Assembly (NCBI RefSeq): GCF_026898135.2
Contig: NZ_CP114035.2
Coordinates: 3,265,501-3,329,500, forward strand
Direction: 5' to 3'
Source of the DNA: Pseudomonas fortuita
Lineage (GTDB): Bacteria > Pseudomonadota > Gammaproteobacteria > Pseudomonadales > Pseudomonadaceae
DNA: 64,000 bases
The position numbers and the translations under genes are program-made. The notes under the pieces are model-generated. The model was not told the DNA's origin, did not search any database, and worked only from the letters and a program-made list of their open reading frames with translations. Below are positions 9,888 through 18,511 of this stretch, piece by piece. The stretch's first letter is position 1; each line of letters begins with the position of its first letter.

Positions 9888-11086
9888 GCGGATGCCTTGA
9901 AATAGCCGGCCAGCTTGGCCGCCTCGGTGTCGATATCATGCCGTTGCAGCACGCGCTGGTAAGCCGCCTCGCCCATGCGCTGCAGCGCTTCGGCGGGTTG
10001 CGCAAGGCACTCGGCCATGGCCTGGGCCAGTTCCTCCACGGCGCCAGCGGGGAACAGCCAGCCGTTTTCGCCGGGGCGCACCAGCTCCGGGATACCCGCT
10101 ACATAGGTGGTCAATACGGGTCGGCGCAAGGCCATGGCCTCCATGATCACCACCGGCAGGCCCTCGGCGAAGCTGGGCAATACCAGCGCACGTGCGGCAA
10201 GAATTTCCTCGCGCACCTGTGCGCTGCTGATCCAGCCGGTGATGCGCACGTGCTGCTGCAAGCCATGACGGGTAATCAGAGCCTCGATTTGCTCGCGCAT
10301 CTCGCCGTCACCCGCCAGGACCAGTTCGAAGGCAATCGACTGCTGCGCAAGCTGACGCGCCGCCTCAAGCAGCAACAGCTGGCCTTTCTGTTCACAGAGC
10401 CGGCCGACGCACACCAGCTGCGGCACCGCCGGCACGTTGACCGGCGCCACCTCATGGAAACCTCGCTCCAGGCCACAATGCACCACTTTCACTTTGGCCC
10501 AGTGCTCGTGCGCCACCCAGCGAAACAGCTGGCTGCGCCCGTAGGAACTTACCGCTGCCACAAAAGCAGCACGCCGCACCTTCTCGCCCATGTGCAAGAA
10601 CTGCGGCTTGTCGAACTCCTCCGGCCCGTGCACGGTAAAGCTGTAGACGGGACCGCCCAGCAGGTGGGCCAGCATGACCACCTCGGTAGAGTTGGTGCCA
10701 AAATGGGCATGCACGTGCCTGGCCTCATCGGCCTGCAGCCACTGCAACAGCTGGCAGGCCTCAGCCAGGTACACCAGGTGGTACGGCCACGGGCGGTCAG
10801 CACGCCGGCCAAGGCGCATGGCCAGCCTCAAGGCCTGGAAAAAGCGCCGCGGTTGCGCGCGCAGCACCTGCAACGCAGGCGTCAGCAACCCTTTTATGCC
10901 GCCTTGCAATACATAACGGGTCCTGGCCCGCTCGGCCGTGTCCTCGGCATCCTGCAACTCGGCATCCCACCCCCGCAAGGCAAAGCGTCGTACCTCTACG
11001 CCCTGGCGCTCCAGCGCCAGTATCTCGCGGCGGATGAAACTGTGGCTGACCTTCGGGTACTGATTGATGAAGTAAGCGATGCGCAT
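9884..11086 (-). CDS. Glycosyltransferase family 4 (GT-B), colanic-acid-type
   Basis: The 400-residue protein starts MRIAYFINQYPKVSHSFIRRE, the N-terminal form of GT4 enzymes such as WcaL. Its C-terminal donor-binding half holds VGRLCEQKGQLLLLEAA and PSFAEGLPVVIMEAMA, which contains the E-x7-E motif. It should transfer a hexose from a nucleotide sugar onto the lipid-linked repeat unit in the cytoplasm. It overlaps the next gene downstream by four bases. Confidence 0.9.
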   Translation of the reverse strand: MRIAYFINQYPKVSHSFIRREILALERQGVEVRRFALRGWDAELQDAEDTAERARTRYVLQGGIKGLLTPALQVLRAQPRRFFQALRLAMRLGRRADRPWPYHLVYLAEACQLLQWLQADEARHVHAHFGTNSTEVVMLAHLLGGPVYSFTVHGPEEFDKPQFLHMGEKVRRAAFVAAVSSYGRSQLFRWVAHEHWAKVKVVHCGLERGFHEVAPVNVPAVPQLVCVGRLCEQKGQLLLLEAARQLAQQSIAFELVLAGDGEMREQIEALITRHGLQQHVRITGWISSAQVREEILAARALVLPSFAEGLPVVIMEAMALRRPVLTTYVAGIPELVRPGENGWLFPAGAVEELAQAMAECLAQPAEALQRMGEAAYQRVLQRHDIDTEAAKLAGYFKASA

Positions 11087-11135
11087 ACGAATCCAGATCC
11101 AAACCCGCTTGATGACCTACCTTCCCTGCCAACCC

Positions 11136-12146
11136 TCACTTCAGGCTGTCGACTACGGGCGGTTTGTCCACTGCCGATGCACTCACAGCAAATGCATCCC
11201 CCTGTTTTCCTTGTAGTCCAAGGTTGTGACTGCTGCTCGGCAATGCTGCCTGCAAGCGTGAGAAAACATCGTCGAGCATCGCCTGACGGCGGCGGTACAT
11301 CGCCCGCTTCTTTGCTGGAATGTCGCTTTCTGCCCGCTGCGCCGGGGCCAGCGGTACGGTGAAGAAGTCCGCCTGGTTCGAGGCGCTGGCGCCGTGTTCC
11401 TGCCAGATGACGTCATAGTTGGCCGCAAGGTCCTGGCCTTTGTCGCTGCCAAAATAAGCGTGCCGGTGGTGCCGGCAGGCATCGCTGACCGCATACAGGT
11501 GCGCGACACCCAACGCCCGGGCCAGGCACTTCAGCGCTTCGAGCACCAGGCTGCGCGGGCGCAGGCCCTCGAAGTCCTTGGTCAGGTCACGATAGATGGT
11601 CAGCGAGGTTTCACTGTCGATGCCCTTGTGGATGCCCTGCACGGCCCCGATGAACAGGTACAGCTCACCGTGGCTGCGGCTCAGGGTGAACGCCAGTGAA
11701 GCCACCCGCAGGTCGCCCTGAAACAGGTTCAGCACCAACTCGCCTTCTCGCTTGAACCAGATCGGCCGGTCCAGCACCAGGCTGCAGCCTGGCGAATGGC
11801 TGGACAGCTCGCACAGCGTCAGGCTTTCGTCCCGCCCCAGCAGTAACAGCGTCGGAAACTGACCGGCCATTACTTCAAAGTGCGAAGCGATCACCGCCAG
11901 GCGCTGCGGGGCTTCCCAGGATTTGCTGAGGTAAGGCCACTGCACCACACCGATGCAGTCCACGCCCAAGCGCTGTACACCTTGCTCACCCAACGCCGCC
12001 GTCATGCGCTGCATGAAGCCATGCAGCTCAGGCCATTGCCTGGCAATCTGCAGCATCAACTTGTACTTGTTGTTCAACGCCCGCAACGAGTAGCCCGGTT
12101 GCAAGGTAAACACGCTTTTCACGAGGGTGCCGAGCATCATGGTCAT
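11136..12146 (-). CDS. DUF535 (VirK/YbjX-like) family protein
   Basis: The 336-residue soluble protein resembles the VirK/YbjX (DUF535) family, for example in PGYSLRALNNKYKLMLQIAR, HGELYLFIGAVQGIHKG and a C-terminal YAVSDACRHHRHAYFG. Family members have been linked to surface or envelope traits in enterobacteria, but no biochemical activity is established. It lies inside the glycosyltransferase operon, three bases after the upstream stop. A second start at ATG 12140 has a better-placed GAGAG. Its role in polysaccharide formation is unknown. Confidence 0.8.
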   Translation of the reverse strand: MTMMLGTLVKSVFTLQPGYSLRALNNKYKLMLQIARQWPELHGFMQRMTAALGEQGVQRLGVDCIGVVQWPYLSKSWEAPQRLAVIASHFEVMAGQFPTLLLLGRDESLTLCELSSHSPGCSLVLDRPIWFKREGELVLNLFQGDLRVASLAFTLSRSHGELYLFIGAVQGIHKGIDSETSLTIYRDLTKDFEGLRPRSLVLEALKCLARALGVAHLYAVSDACRHHRHAYFGSDKGQDLAANYDVIWQEHGASASNQADFFTVPLAPAQRAESDIPAKKRAMYRRRQAMLDDVFSRLQAALPSSSHNLGLQGKQGDAFAVSASAVDKPPVVDSLK

Positions 12147-12149
12147 CTC

Positions 12150-13127
12150 TCACTTGTACTCGATCAAAGCCGATTTGCCGGCCGCGAAGCGGTGGCGCAA
12201 GAACTTCACCTGTCCGAGCATTTCCGGGAACTTGCCCAGCACCAGGAACACTGCCTGGAGCCAGTTTTCGCGCGCCGACTTACTACCACGGCGCGCCAGG
12301 CGCACGGCCTGCAGCGGGTAGATCAACAGCAAAAGCAGGCCCCAGCCACCCAGCAGCAGGCAGGCCAGCACGATTACCAAGGGTACGCCCAGGCCCCATA
12401 ACCAGGCCCGCCGCGACTCGCGCAACCAGTGTTGCTCGGGCGGCTGACCATGCAGGTAGGCCCCTTCGGCATAGGCATGGCCAGCACGCAGGCTGCGCCG
12501 CCACCACTGGCTGAAACGGGTCATGGCGGCGTCGTGCAAGGTCATCTCGGCGGCCAGGCGCCAGACTTTCCAGCCCTTGGCCCGCAAACGCACGCACAGC
12601 TCAGGCTCCTCACCGGCGATCAGCTCGGCGCGAAAGCCCCCGACAGCAGCAAACGCGTCTGCCCGCATCAGCGCATCACCACCGCACGCCTTGGCCTCAC
12701 CGATGGGGGTGTCCCACTCGAGGTCGCACAGCAGGTTGTACACCGAGCGTTCCGGGAAGCGCTCCCGCCGGCGACCGCACACCACCGCCACCTCGGGATG
12801 CTGGTCGAGAAACAGCTGCGCCGTGGCCAGCCAGTGGGCATCCACCTCGCAATCGCCATCAACAAACTGCACCAGTTGCATCGACGGCAGCAGCCGCTGC
12901 AAGGCGCTGAAACCTTCATTGCGCGCGCGGGCGGCGGTGAACGGGATGGCCATGTCCAGCGCCAATACCTCCACACCCAGGCTGCGGGCCAGCTGCAGCG
13001 AACTGTCGGTGGAGCCCGAGTCGACATACATGACCTTCCCAGCACCGTTTACCAGCGAGCGCAGGCAGCGCTCCAGGCGCGGGCCCTCGTTGCGGCCGAT
13101 GACCACCACACCGATTGCAGCCGCCAT
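12150..13127 (-). CDS. Glycosyltransferase family 2 with C-terminal membrane segments
   Basis: The 325-residue protein starts AAIGVVVIGRNEGPRLERCL, a GT-A fold nucleotide-binding start, and carries VQFVDGDCEVDAHWL with the metal-binding acidic cluster. A hydrophobic C-terminal region (GVPLVIVLACLLLGGWGLLL) anchors it in the membrane. I chose ATG 13127 because it begins the domain directly and lies five bases after the acetyltransferase stop; the in-frame extension upstream reads through that gene. It probably adds a side or backbone sugar of the repeat unit. Confidence 0.87.
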   Translation of the reverse strand: MAAAIGVVVIGRNEGPRLERCLRSLVNGAGKVMYVDSGSTDSSLQLARSLGVEVLALDMAIPFTAARARNEGFSALQRLLPSMQLVQFVDGDCEVDAHWLATAQLFLDQHPEVAVVCGRRRERFPERSVYNLLCDLEWDTPIGEAKACGGDALMRADAFAAVGGFRAELIAGEEPELCVRLRAKGWKVWRLAAEMTLHDAAMTRFSQWWRRSLRAGHAYAEGAYLHGQPPEQHWLRESRRAWLWGLGVPLVIVLACLLLGGWGLLLLLIYPLQAVRLARRGSKSARENWLQAVFLVLGKFPEMLGQVKFLRHRFAAGKSALIEYK

Positions 13128-13132
13128 GGGCG

Positions 13133-13657
13133 TCACTCGACGGGCGCCGTGGCAACTGGCTGCCTGGCCTTGATGGTGGCCGGCACCCCTACCGCCAGGC
13201 AATTGTCCGGCACATCGGCCAGCACCACGGCATTGGCGCCGATGATCACGTTGTTGCCAATACGAATGCTGCCCAGCACCTTGGCCCCGGTACCAATATC
13301 GACGTTGTTGCCAAACACCGGGGCAATCGGTTCATCGACATTCTTCAAGCCCACTACCACGCCGTTGCGGATACGGCAGTCATCGCCAAACCGGGCATAA
13401 CCACTGATGACGATGCCGCCAAAATGGTCGATGACGAAGTTGCGGCCAATCACCACTTCGCAGGGCAGTTCGATACCGGTGATGATCTGCACGAACTTGA
13501 ACAGCACCTTGTAGATCAGCGAGAAGAGTTTGCGCAGCAGTGCCGGGCGCACGGTGTAGCGCCAGCGGCCGAAGCGATACACCAGCAGTACCCAGAAGCC
13601 CTGCGCCCCCCAATCCCCGCCATGGGCGCGCAGGTCGGCACGAATATTCTCGAACAT
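13133..13657 (-). CDS. Serine O-acetyltransferase-like hexapeptide acetyltransferase
   Basis: The 174-residue protein has an N-terminal helical segment (MFENIRADLRAHGGDWG) and a left-handed beta-helix of hexapeptide repeats. The latter includes CEVVIGRNFVIDHFGGIVIS and IGTGAKVLGSIRIGNNVIIG, as in CysE-like acetyltransferases. Inside a polysaccharide operon it more likely O-acetylates a sugar or a sugar precursor than serine; that is inference. ATG 13657 follows AGGTAGGT and comes just after the upstream glycosyltransferase stop. Confidence 0.85.
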   Translation of the reverse strand: MFENIRADLRAHGGDWGAQGFWVLLVYRFGRWRYTVRPALLRKLFSLIYKVLFKFVQIITGIELPCEVVIGRNFVIDHFGGIVISGYARFGDDCRIRNGVVVGLKNVDEPIAPVFGNNVDIGTGAKVLGSIRIGNNVIIGANAVVLADVPDNCLAVGVPATIKARQPVATAPVE

Positions 13658-13665
13658 GGCTTTAC

Positions 13666-14622
13666 CTACCTTGTCGGTTGGCTGGCGTACCGGGTCTTGA
13701 ACAACAGTGACCAGGTCGCCCGGCAATGACGCCAGCAGGCCTGAATCGCGCCCCAGCCGCGTCGCTTCAACAGCGCCTTGAGTGCCAGCACCAGGTCACC
13801 CAGGGTGACCAGCGCCATGTGCAGGGCAAGGCCCGCCACCCCGTGATGCTTGCGGAAATACAACAGCTCGCTTTCGATCTGGTAGGACGAGATCTGCCGG
13901 CTGGCCGCCTCCAGCTCTGCCACCGACTTGGAGCTTTCGCCCCCGATGTGCACCACGGTGGTATGCGGGTAGAACACGACTTTCCAGCCGGCTGCCTTCA
14001 CCCGCTTGCAGTGGTCCACCTCTTCGTAATAAAGAAAATAACGCGGGTCGAACAGGCCCACCTTGTCCAGCACTTCGCGGCGCACCAGATAGAAGCAACC
14101 CGGTAACCAGTCACACTCGCGCACCGAGGCGTGGTCCCAGGTCATTTCATCGACCATCTTCAGCCCCGGGAAGAACCGCCCCAGCCCGGTACGCCCGACA
14201 AACACGTTGAGCGGCGTTGGGAAGTAGCGACAACTGGGCTGCAGATCGCCGTCGCGGCCTTCCAGGCGCACCCCTAGCACGCCGCACTCCGGGTGGGCGT
14301 CCATGTAGTCGAGGGTTTTTTGCAGGGAGTCGGCGGCAACGAAGGCATCGGTATTGAGCAGCAAGGCGTACTTGCCCTTCAGGTGCGCCAGCAACTGGTT
14401 ATTGGCCCGGCCGAAGCCCACGTTCTGCTTGTTGCTCAGCAGCAGTGCCTCGGGGCACACCTGGGCCATGCGCTGCACCGAGTCATCGCGCGATGCGTTG
14501 TCTACTACCAGGTAACTGGCCAGCCGCTCGCTGTCGGCCCGGCGCAGCGCATCGAACATCGGCTGCAGCAGCCCGGCGGTATTGAAGTTGACCACCATGA
14601 CATCCACTGGTTTGCTAGCCAT
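13666..14622 (-). CDS. Glycosyltransferase family 2 (rhamnosyltransferase-like)
   Basis: The 318-residue protein begins KPVDVMVVNFNTAGLLQPMF and has LLLNTDAFVAADSL in the nucleotide-sugar site and YYEEVDHCKRVKAAGWKVVF, the E-D-x-D style motif of WbbL/RfbF-type rhamnosyltransferases. I chose ATG 14622, preceded by GGGGACGG; an upstream TTG at 14637 is less likely. Its start overlaps the stop of the acyltransferase upstream by eight bases. Confidence 0.87.
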   Translation of the reverse strand: MASKPVDVMVVNFNTAGLLQPMFDALRRADSERLASYLVVDNASRDDSVQRMAQVCPEALLLSNKQNVGFGRANNQLLAHLKGKYALLLNTDAFVAADSLQKTLDYMDAHPECGVLGVRLEGRDGDLQPSCRYFPTPLNVFVGRTGLGRFFPGLKMVDEMTWDHASVRECDWLPGCFYLVRREVLDKVGLFDPRYFLYYEEVDHCKRVKAAGWKVVFYPHTTVVHIGGESSKSVAELEAASRQISSYQIESELLYFRKHHGVAGLALHMALVTLGDLVLALKALLKRRGWGAIQACWRHCRATWSLLFKTRYASQPTR

Positions 14623-15232
14623 TGTTGCCGTCCCCAAAGAAGTATTGCCGCCTTTGCGCCATCAACAGCGGTTCAACTTCCGGGTCGTAAGCGCCGTTGC
14701 GCTGTTTTACCAGTTCTATCCACGGGTAGCTTTCGCAACGCGCCTCGACCCGTTTGATCAGCTGCTCGGTGGTGCAGATGAACTGGGCCGGGTTGCCACC
14801 AAATACGGTGCCTGGCGGCACGTCCTTGGTCACCACCGCGCCGGCAGCCACGATCGATTCCGGGCCGATGGTCACGCGGGGCATGATGATCGCACCATGG
14901 CCGATGAAACAGTTGTCCTTGATATCAATGAAACCGACCGAATCCAGGTGCTTGCCAAAGCGATGTTCGATCAGCAAAACCACCCCGTCATGACCGATCA
15001 ACGTACAGTCGGACAGGCCCACGCTGTTACCGATACGTACCAGCGAAGGGTCAAGGAATTTACAGCCTGTATTGACGAAGAAATTGCTGCCAACTGAGTG
15101 AAAGTTACCCCATCGGGCGAGATAGGCCCCCCATTCAAGACCAGAAGGGTTGCAGAACCTCCTGTAGAACTTGCCCCCGCGCCCGGTTGCATGGGCATAG
15201 TGCGCCACTGCCTTGCGTATCCATCCCTTCAT
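14615..15232 (-). CDS. Left-handed beta-helix acyltransferase (WbbJ/CatB-like)
   Basis: The 205-residue protein has a clear hexapeptide-repeat domain: VGLSDCTLIGHDGVVLLIE, DIKDNCFIGHGAIIMPRVTI and SIVAAGAVVTKDVPPGTVF, ending FGGNPAQFI. This matches the O-acetyltransferases of surface polysaccharides. It is the second acetyltransferase of the operon, so the polymer may be acetylated at two positions. ATG 15232 is the first start that does not run into the arginine-rich non-domain extension. Confidence 0.82.
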   Translation of the reverse strand: MKGWIRKAVAHYAHATGRGGKFYRRFCNPSGLEWGAYLARWGNFHSVGSNFFVNTGCKFLDPSLVRIGNSVGLSDCTLIGHDGVVLLIEHRFGKHLDSVGFIDIKDNCFIGHGAIIMPRVTIGPESIVAAGAVVTKDVPPGTVFGGNPAQFICTTEQLIKRVEARCESYPWIELVKQRNGAYDPEVEPLLMAQRRQYFFGDGNNG

Positions 15233-15336
15233 ACTGCCTGGCCTCGCGATCTGAACAATCTGGAGTGTCCTGAGGCGTTCCGGTCTCGTTCTTCTAGGTG
15301 CTGACCGCAGCGCACTCAACCCGTGTACAACCTGCT

Positions 15337-16803
15337 TCACGCAGCGGCGCCGCTGGCCGCTCTCATCTTGGTATCGAGGTGGTCGGCCAGCCGCACGGCA
15401 AACTGCAACAGGGGCATGGTCGGGTTTGAGGCGCCACCTTTGGCAAAGATACTGCTGCCGGCGACATAAAGATTCTCGGTACCGAACACCTTGCAATTGG
15501 CATCCACAACGCCGAACTGCGGCGAGGCAGCCATGCGTGTGGTGCCCATGTGGTGGGCGTGCGGTGCCATCTTCAGTGGTATCGAAGTGTCGTAGACAAA
15601 GTCGTTAAGCTTGACGAAGCCCAGGTCCATGTCGGCGAACTGCTTGGCCAGTTCGCTGCCAATGCACTTGATGGTGTGTCGGTCATCGGCGCTCAGCGCC
15701 CAGTTGACATTGACCTTGGCCACCCCCAGTGCGTCCTGCTCGTCAAGCAGCGAGATGCGACTGTGCAGGTTGGGGAACTGCTCGATCATGGTGCTGATCA
15801 CGCCGTCGCCGGGGCAGCTGAACTTGGCGACGAAGGCGATCTTGCCGGCAACCCCCATGTCACAGGCCAGGTTCTCCAGAAAATGCTTGACCTCGGCAGT
15901 GCGGCCATACGTCTGCACATCGGCCAGCAACGCGGCAGTGACATTGCCTTTACCGGCCTTGTACTCGTCGACAAAGGCATCGGTGGTGTAGTACTGGCGC
16001 GGCTCCGGGTCCTGCCCGGACCTCAGGATGAACGTGCCCAGGTCGATGTTGAGGTGCTCCATGAAACACCCGCCGACCAGCCCTTCCTTGTTCACCACGC
16101 CTGCCGCCACCAGCGTGTGGCTGTTGAGCAACTGCCGGGCATTTTCGATGGCACCGGTGGCCAGAATGAAGTTTCTGGCCACCAGGCGCTGACGATTGCG
16201 CTCGTAGTCGGATAGCACCACCGCAGTCAGATGGCCAGAGCCTTTGTCGAATTCCAGGTCTACGCAGTTGCAGTTGATGAAAACGTCCAGGCCTTTGGTC
16301 TGCTCCAGTGCCGTGGCGTACTTTTGCGCAAAGCGTGTGGGCGTGCTGAGCAGAAAGCGGTCCGCCTCGAAGTCACCGCCATCCAGGCCGGTGTTCATCG
16401 CACGAAAATCCGCGCCGGGTGGCAGGTCGACGATGTCCATGGCTGCCGGCAGGTAGCCCTCGATCTCCGCATAAGGAATAGGCCAACCCGGCAAGTCACC
16501 TGGCGGGCCCACGGTAAAGTCCGACGGGGTGAATGGCCGGCAACGGCCAGCCCAGTGGTTGGAGGTGCCCCCCAGATAACGCAGGCGGGTCTCCTCGGCA
16601 TACAGCTCCAGGCCCGTAGATGCGCACGCGTACAACCCTTGCGAGTGCGGCGCATACTCGCGCCCCCCGCCTTCGGCGAGCAATACGTTCCAGCCGGCGG
16701 CGGCCAGGCGCAAGCCCAACGTGATACCCGCCGGGCCGGCACCGATGATGCAAAAATCGTAGTCGTCGCGCAGCGCCTTCTGCTGCTGAAAGTCCTTGAT
16801 CAT
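15337..16803 (-). CDS. GMC-family FAD oxidoreductase
   Basis: The 488-residue flavoprotein has an N-terminal FAD site (DYDFCIIGAGPAGITLGL) and the C-terminal GMC domain with HHMGTTRMA and GGASNPTMPLLQFAV, which supply the catalytic His and Asn of glucose-methanol-choline oxidoreductases. It lacks its own signal peptide. A 64-residue Tat-signal microprotein ends in ATGA overlap with its start at 16800-16803, so the two are translationally coupled. In a polysaccharide operon it might oxidise a sugar hydroxyl of the repeat unit or of a precursor, but the substrate is unknown. Confidence 0.87.
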   Translation of the reverse strand: MIKDFQQQKALRDDYDFCIIGAGPAGITLGLRLAAAGWNVLLAEGGGREYAPHSQGLYACASTGLELYAEETRLRYLGGTSNHWAGRCRPFTPSDFTVGPPGDLPGWPIPYAEIEGYLPAAMDIVDLPPGADFRAMNTGLDGGDFEADRFLLSTPTRFAQKYATALEQTKGLDVFINCNCVDLEFDKGSGHLTAVVLSDYERNRQRLVARNFILATGAIENARQLLNSHTLVAAGVVNKEGLVGGCFMEHLNIDLGTFILRSGQDPEPRQYYTTDAFVDEYKAGKGNVTAALLADVQTYGRTAEVKHFLENLACDMGVAGKIAFVAKFSCPGDGVISTMIEQFPNLHSRISLLDEQDALGVAKVNVNWALSADDRHTIKCIGSELAKQFADMDLGFVKLNDFVYDTSIPLKMAPHAHHMGTTRMAASPQFGVVDANCKVFGTENLYVAGSSIFAKGGASNPTMPLLQFAVRLADHLDTKMRAASGAAA

Positions 16804-16994
16804 GCTGGCTCGTTCCGGAAATAACGGGAAGGCAATACCCAACCGTTGATCACCACGAACCCAGGCTGCTCGACAGGTTTGCCTGCAACGGACGCCGAGA
16901 CGCCAAACACCGCGCCACCCACACCGAGCAAGACACAACTCTGGAGAAAGCCTCTACGGCCCAACTGCGCAGTACAAAAAGTGAGCTTCCCCAT
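16800..16994 (-). CDS. Tat-signal microprotein coupled to the GMC oxidoreductase
   Basis: The 64-residue product carries a twin-arginine motif GRRGFLQ (residues 12-18), a weak hydrophobic core (VLLGVGGAVFGVSA) and a likely cleavage site after SVAG, leaving only about 25 residues including GFVVINGWVLPSRYF. Its TGA stop overlaps the oxidoreductase ATG. ATG 16994 is the start closest to the Tat motif; ATG 17015 and GTG 17033 are also in frame, the last lying six bases after the flippase stop. I do not recognise a family for the mature part. A carrier subunit that lets the flavoprotein travel through Tat is an attractive but unproven role. Confidence 0.65.
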   Translation of the reverse strand: MGKLTFCTAQLGRRGFLQSCVLLGVGGAVFGVSASVAGKPVEQPGFVVINGWVLPSRYFRNEPA

Positions 16995-17039
16995 GATCCC
17001 GTGACCCGTACCCATGAAAGTTGCACCCAGCACGCTGCT

Positions 17040-18416
17040 TCAAAGCCAGTTGAAAAAGGCCGTGAGCAACGCTCCGCACAGCGCCCCGACCAGCAGCATC
17101 GGCAGCACCACCAGCTCACGCTTGAGGCTGAACATACCCAGTTTGCAGTTCACATACACGACCAGCACCAGTGTCGGCACGGCATGCAGGGCAACCCCCC
17201 AGATCGCCCACTCCACACCACCAATCGCCAGCAATAGCGGTAGCAGCCCCCACAGCGAGACCAGGCGGATGATGTTGTCCATGGCCTGGTACTTGGTCAG
17301 GCCAAGGGCAATCCACACCTGATGAGCCAATGTATAGCGCATTACGATGAACGACAGCGAAAGAATTGCCAGCATAGGGCCAGCTTCACGGTAGCGATCG
17401 TCGTACATCCAGCCAATCAGCAGCGGGCTGGCGGTCAGGAAACCACCACAGATGAACAGCACCAGCAGGTCGACCAGCAGGCGAAAGCGGTGATAAAGCG
17501 CTGTCAGGCGTTCCTTGTCGTCGGCCCGGGCTGCTTCACTGAAAGCGGGCAGCGCCACCGCCCCGACAATTTTCATCAGCGCGGTCTGCACCGCGCCAAG
17601 GATCAGCACGGCAATCGAATACACCCCCAGTTGCGCCGCCGACATGCTGGCGCCAAACCAGATGCGGTCGCCGTACATGGCCAGCACGCCGACCATCGAC
17701 GACAACAGGATCCAGCGGCCAAACACGATCAACTCAGTCAGCGCCGTACGGTCCCAGCGCAGGTGATTGTTCGGCCCCTCCAGGGCGGTATGCCCCAGCA
17801 CGGTCCAGGCTACGGCCGACACCAGGCCGGAGATCACCAGGGCCCAGATCGAATGGGTCAGCAAGCCCAGCACCAGCATCACCACCAGGCCGGCCACCTG
17901 CGAGGCCAGGTCGACCAGCACCACGCGCTTCTGTTGGAAAGTTCTTACAGCCACATCTATCTTGGTGGACTGGAAACCCCAGATGGCCGCCGACAGCCCG
18001 GTTACCGCCAGCACCATCGGCAGTACCGGGGCGGCGTAGGTAGAGTCCGCCGGCCACAGTTCCGCCAGTTGGGCCAACCAGGCGCCCAGGGCCAGCAGCA
18101 GGGTCAGGGCAAACAACAGGAAGCCGCGAATGATCTGCACGGTCCAGGCGGTGTTGAGAAAATCCGGGTCGTCACCACGGTGACTCTGGATGATGTTCTG
18201 GCGCAGGCCGACATCGGAAAGCAGATGCAGGAGTACCGAAACGGTGGTGGCGATGACCATCACCCCGAACATTTCCGGCAGCAGCAAGCGGGCCATGATC
18301 AGATTGCCGCCCAGGCGCATCACCTGAGAAGCCACCTGCGAGACCAGGTTCCACGACCCGGCCCTCAGGGCCCGGTTGCGCAGGCTCGCAGCGGCTGACA
18401 CATCAATCGACGGCAT
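17040..18416 (-). CDS. Oligosaccharide flippase (Wzx-like, MOP superfamily)
   Basis: The 458-residue protein has about 12 predicted membrane segments. It begins RAGSWNLVSQVASQVMRLGGNLIMARLL, broken here for length, with the typical LLxPEMFGVM turn of the polysaccharide synthesis/RfbX group. It should flip the completed lipid-linked repeat unit to the periplasmic face for polymerisation. It is the first gene of the minus-strand operon and is divergent from the polymerase gene across a 95-base region that probably holds both promoters. Position matches PP3132 of the pea locus as I recall it. Confidence 0.9.
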   Translation of the reverse strand: MPSIDVSAAASLRNRALRAGSWNLVSQVASQVMRLGGNLIMARLLLPEMFGVMVIATTVSVLLHLLSDVGLRQNIIQSHRGDDPDFLNTAWTVQIIRGFLLFALTLLLALGAWLAQLAELWPADSTYAAPVLPMVLAVTGLSAAIWGFQSTKIDVAVRTFQQKRVVLVDLASQVAGLVVMLVLGLLTHSIWALVISGLVSAVAWTVLGHTALEGPNNHLRWDRTALTELIVFGRWILLSSMVGVLAMYGDRIWFGASMSAAQLGVYSIAVLILGAVQTALMKIVGAVALPAFSEAARADDKERLTALYHRFRLLVDLLVLFICGGFLTASPLLIGWMYDDRYREAGPMLAILSLSFIVMRYTLAHQVWIALGLTKYQAMDNIIRLVSLWGLLPLLLAIGGVEWAIWGVALHAVPTLVLVVYVNCKLGMFSLKRELVVLPMLLVGALCGALLTAFFNWL

Positions 18417-18511
18417 GACTTCAATCTCTGACTGATTGGCTAAAAGTCACTATAGTTTCAATTAGCCACGATGCTAGCCGTTGCCCACCAAGGGAAAGGT
18501 GTACATAGCCG
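18417..18511. promoter_or_regulatory. Divergent control region between flippase and polymerase genes
   Basis: This 95-base region is AT-richer than its surroundings. It holds an inverted repeat GGCTAA (18438-18443) and TTAGCC (18461-18466) around the palindrome ACTATAGT (18449-18456), which could serve as a -10 on either strand. AGGGAAAGG at 18491-18499 is the nearest ribosome-binding-like stretch for the polymerase ATG at 18512. Promoter assignment is by eye. Confidence 0.4.

Noticed and set aside
15337..17033. Frameshift splitting one Tat-exported GMC protein into two ORFs
   Set aside because: The GMC chain has a complete, normal N-terminus and the two frames meet in a clean ATGA, so separate coupled genes are more likely than a frameshift; not formally excluded.
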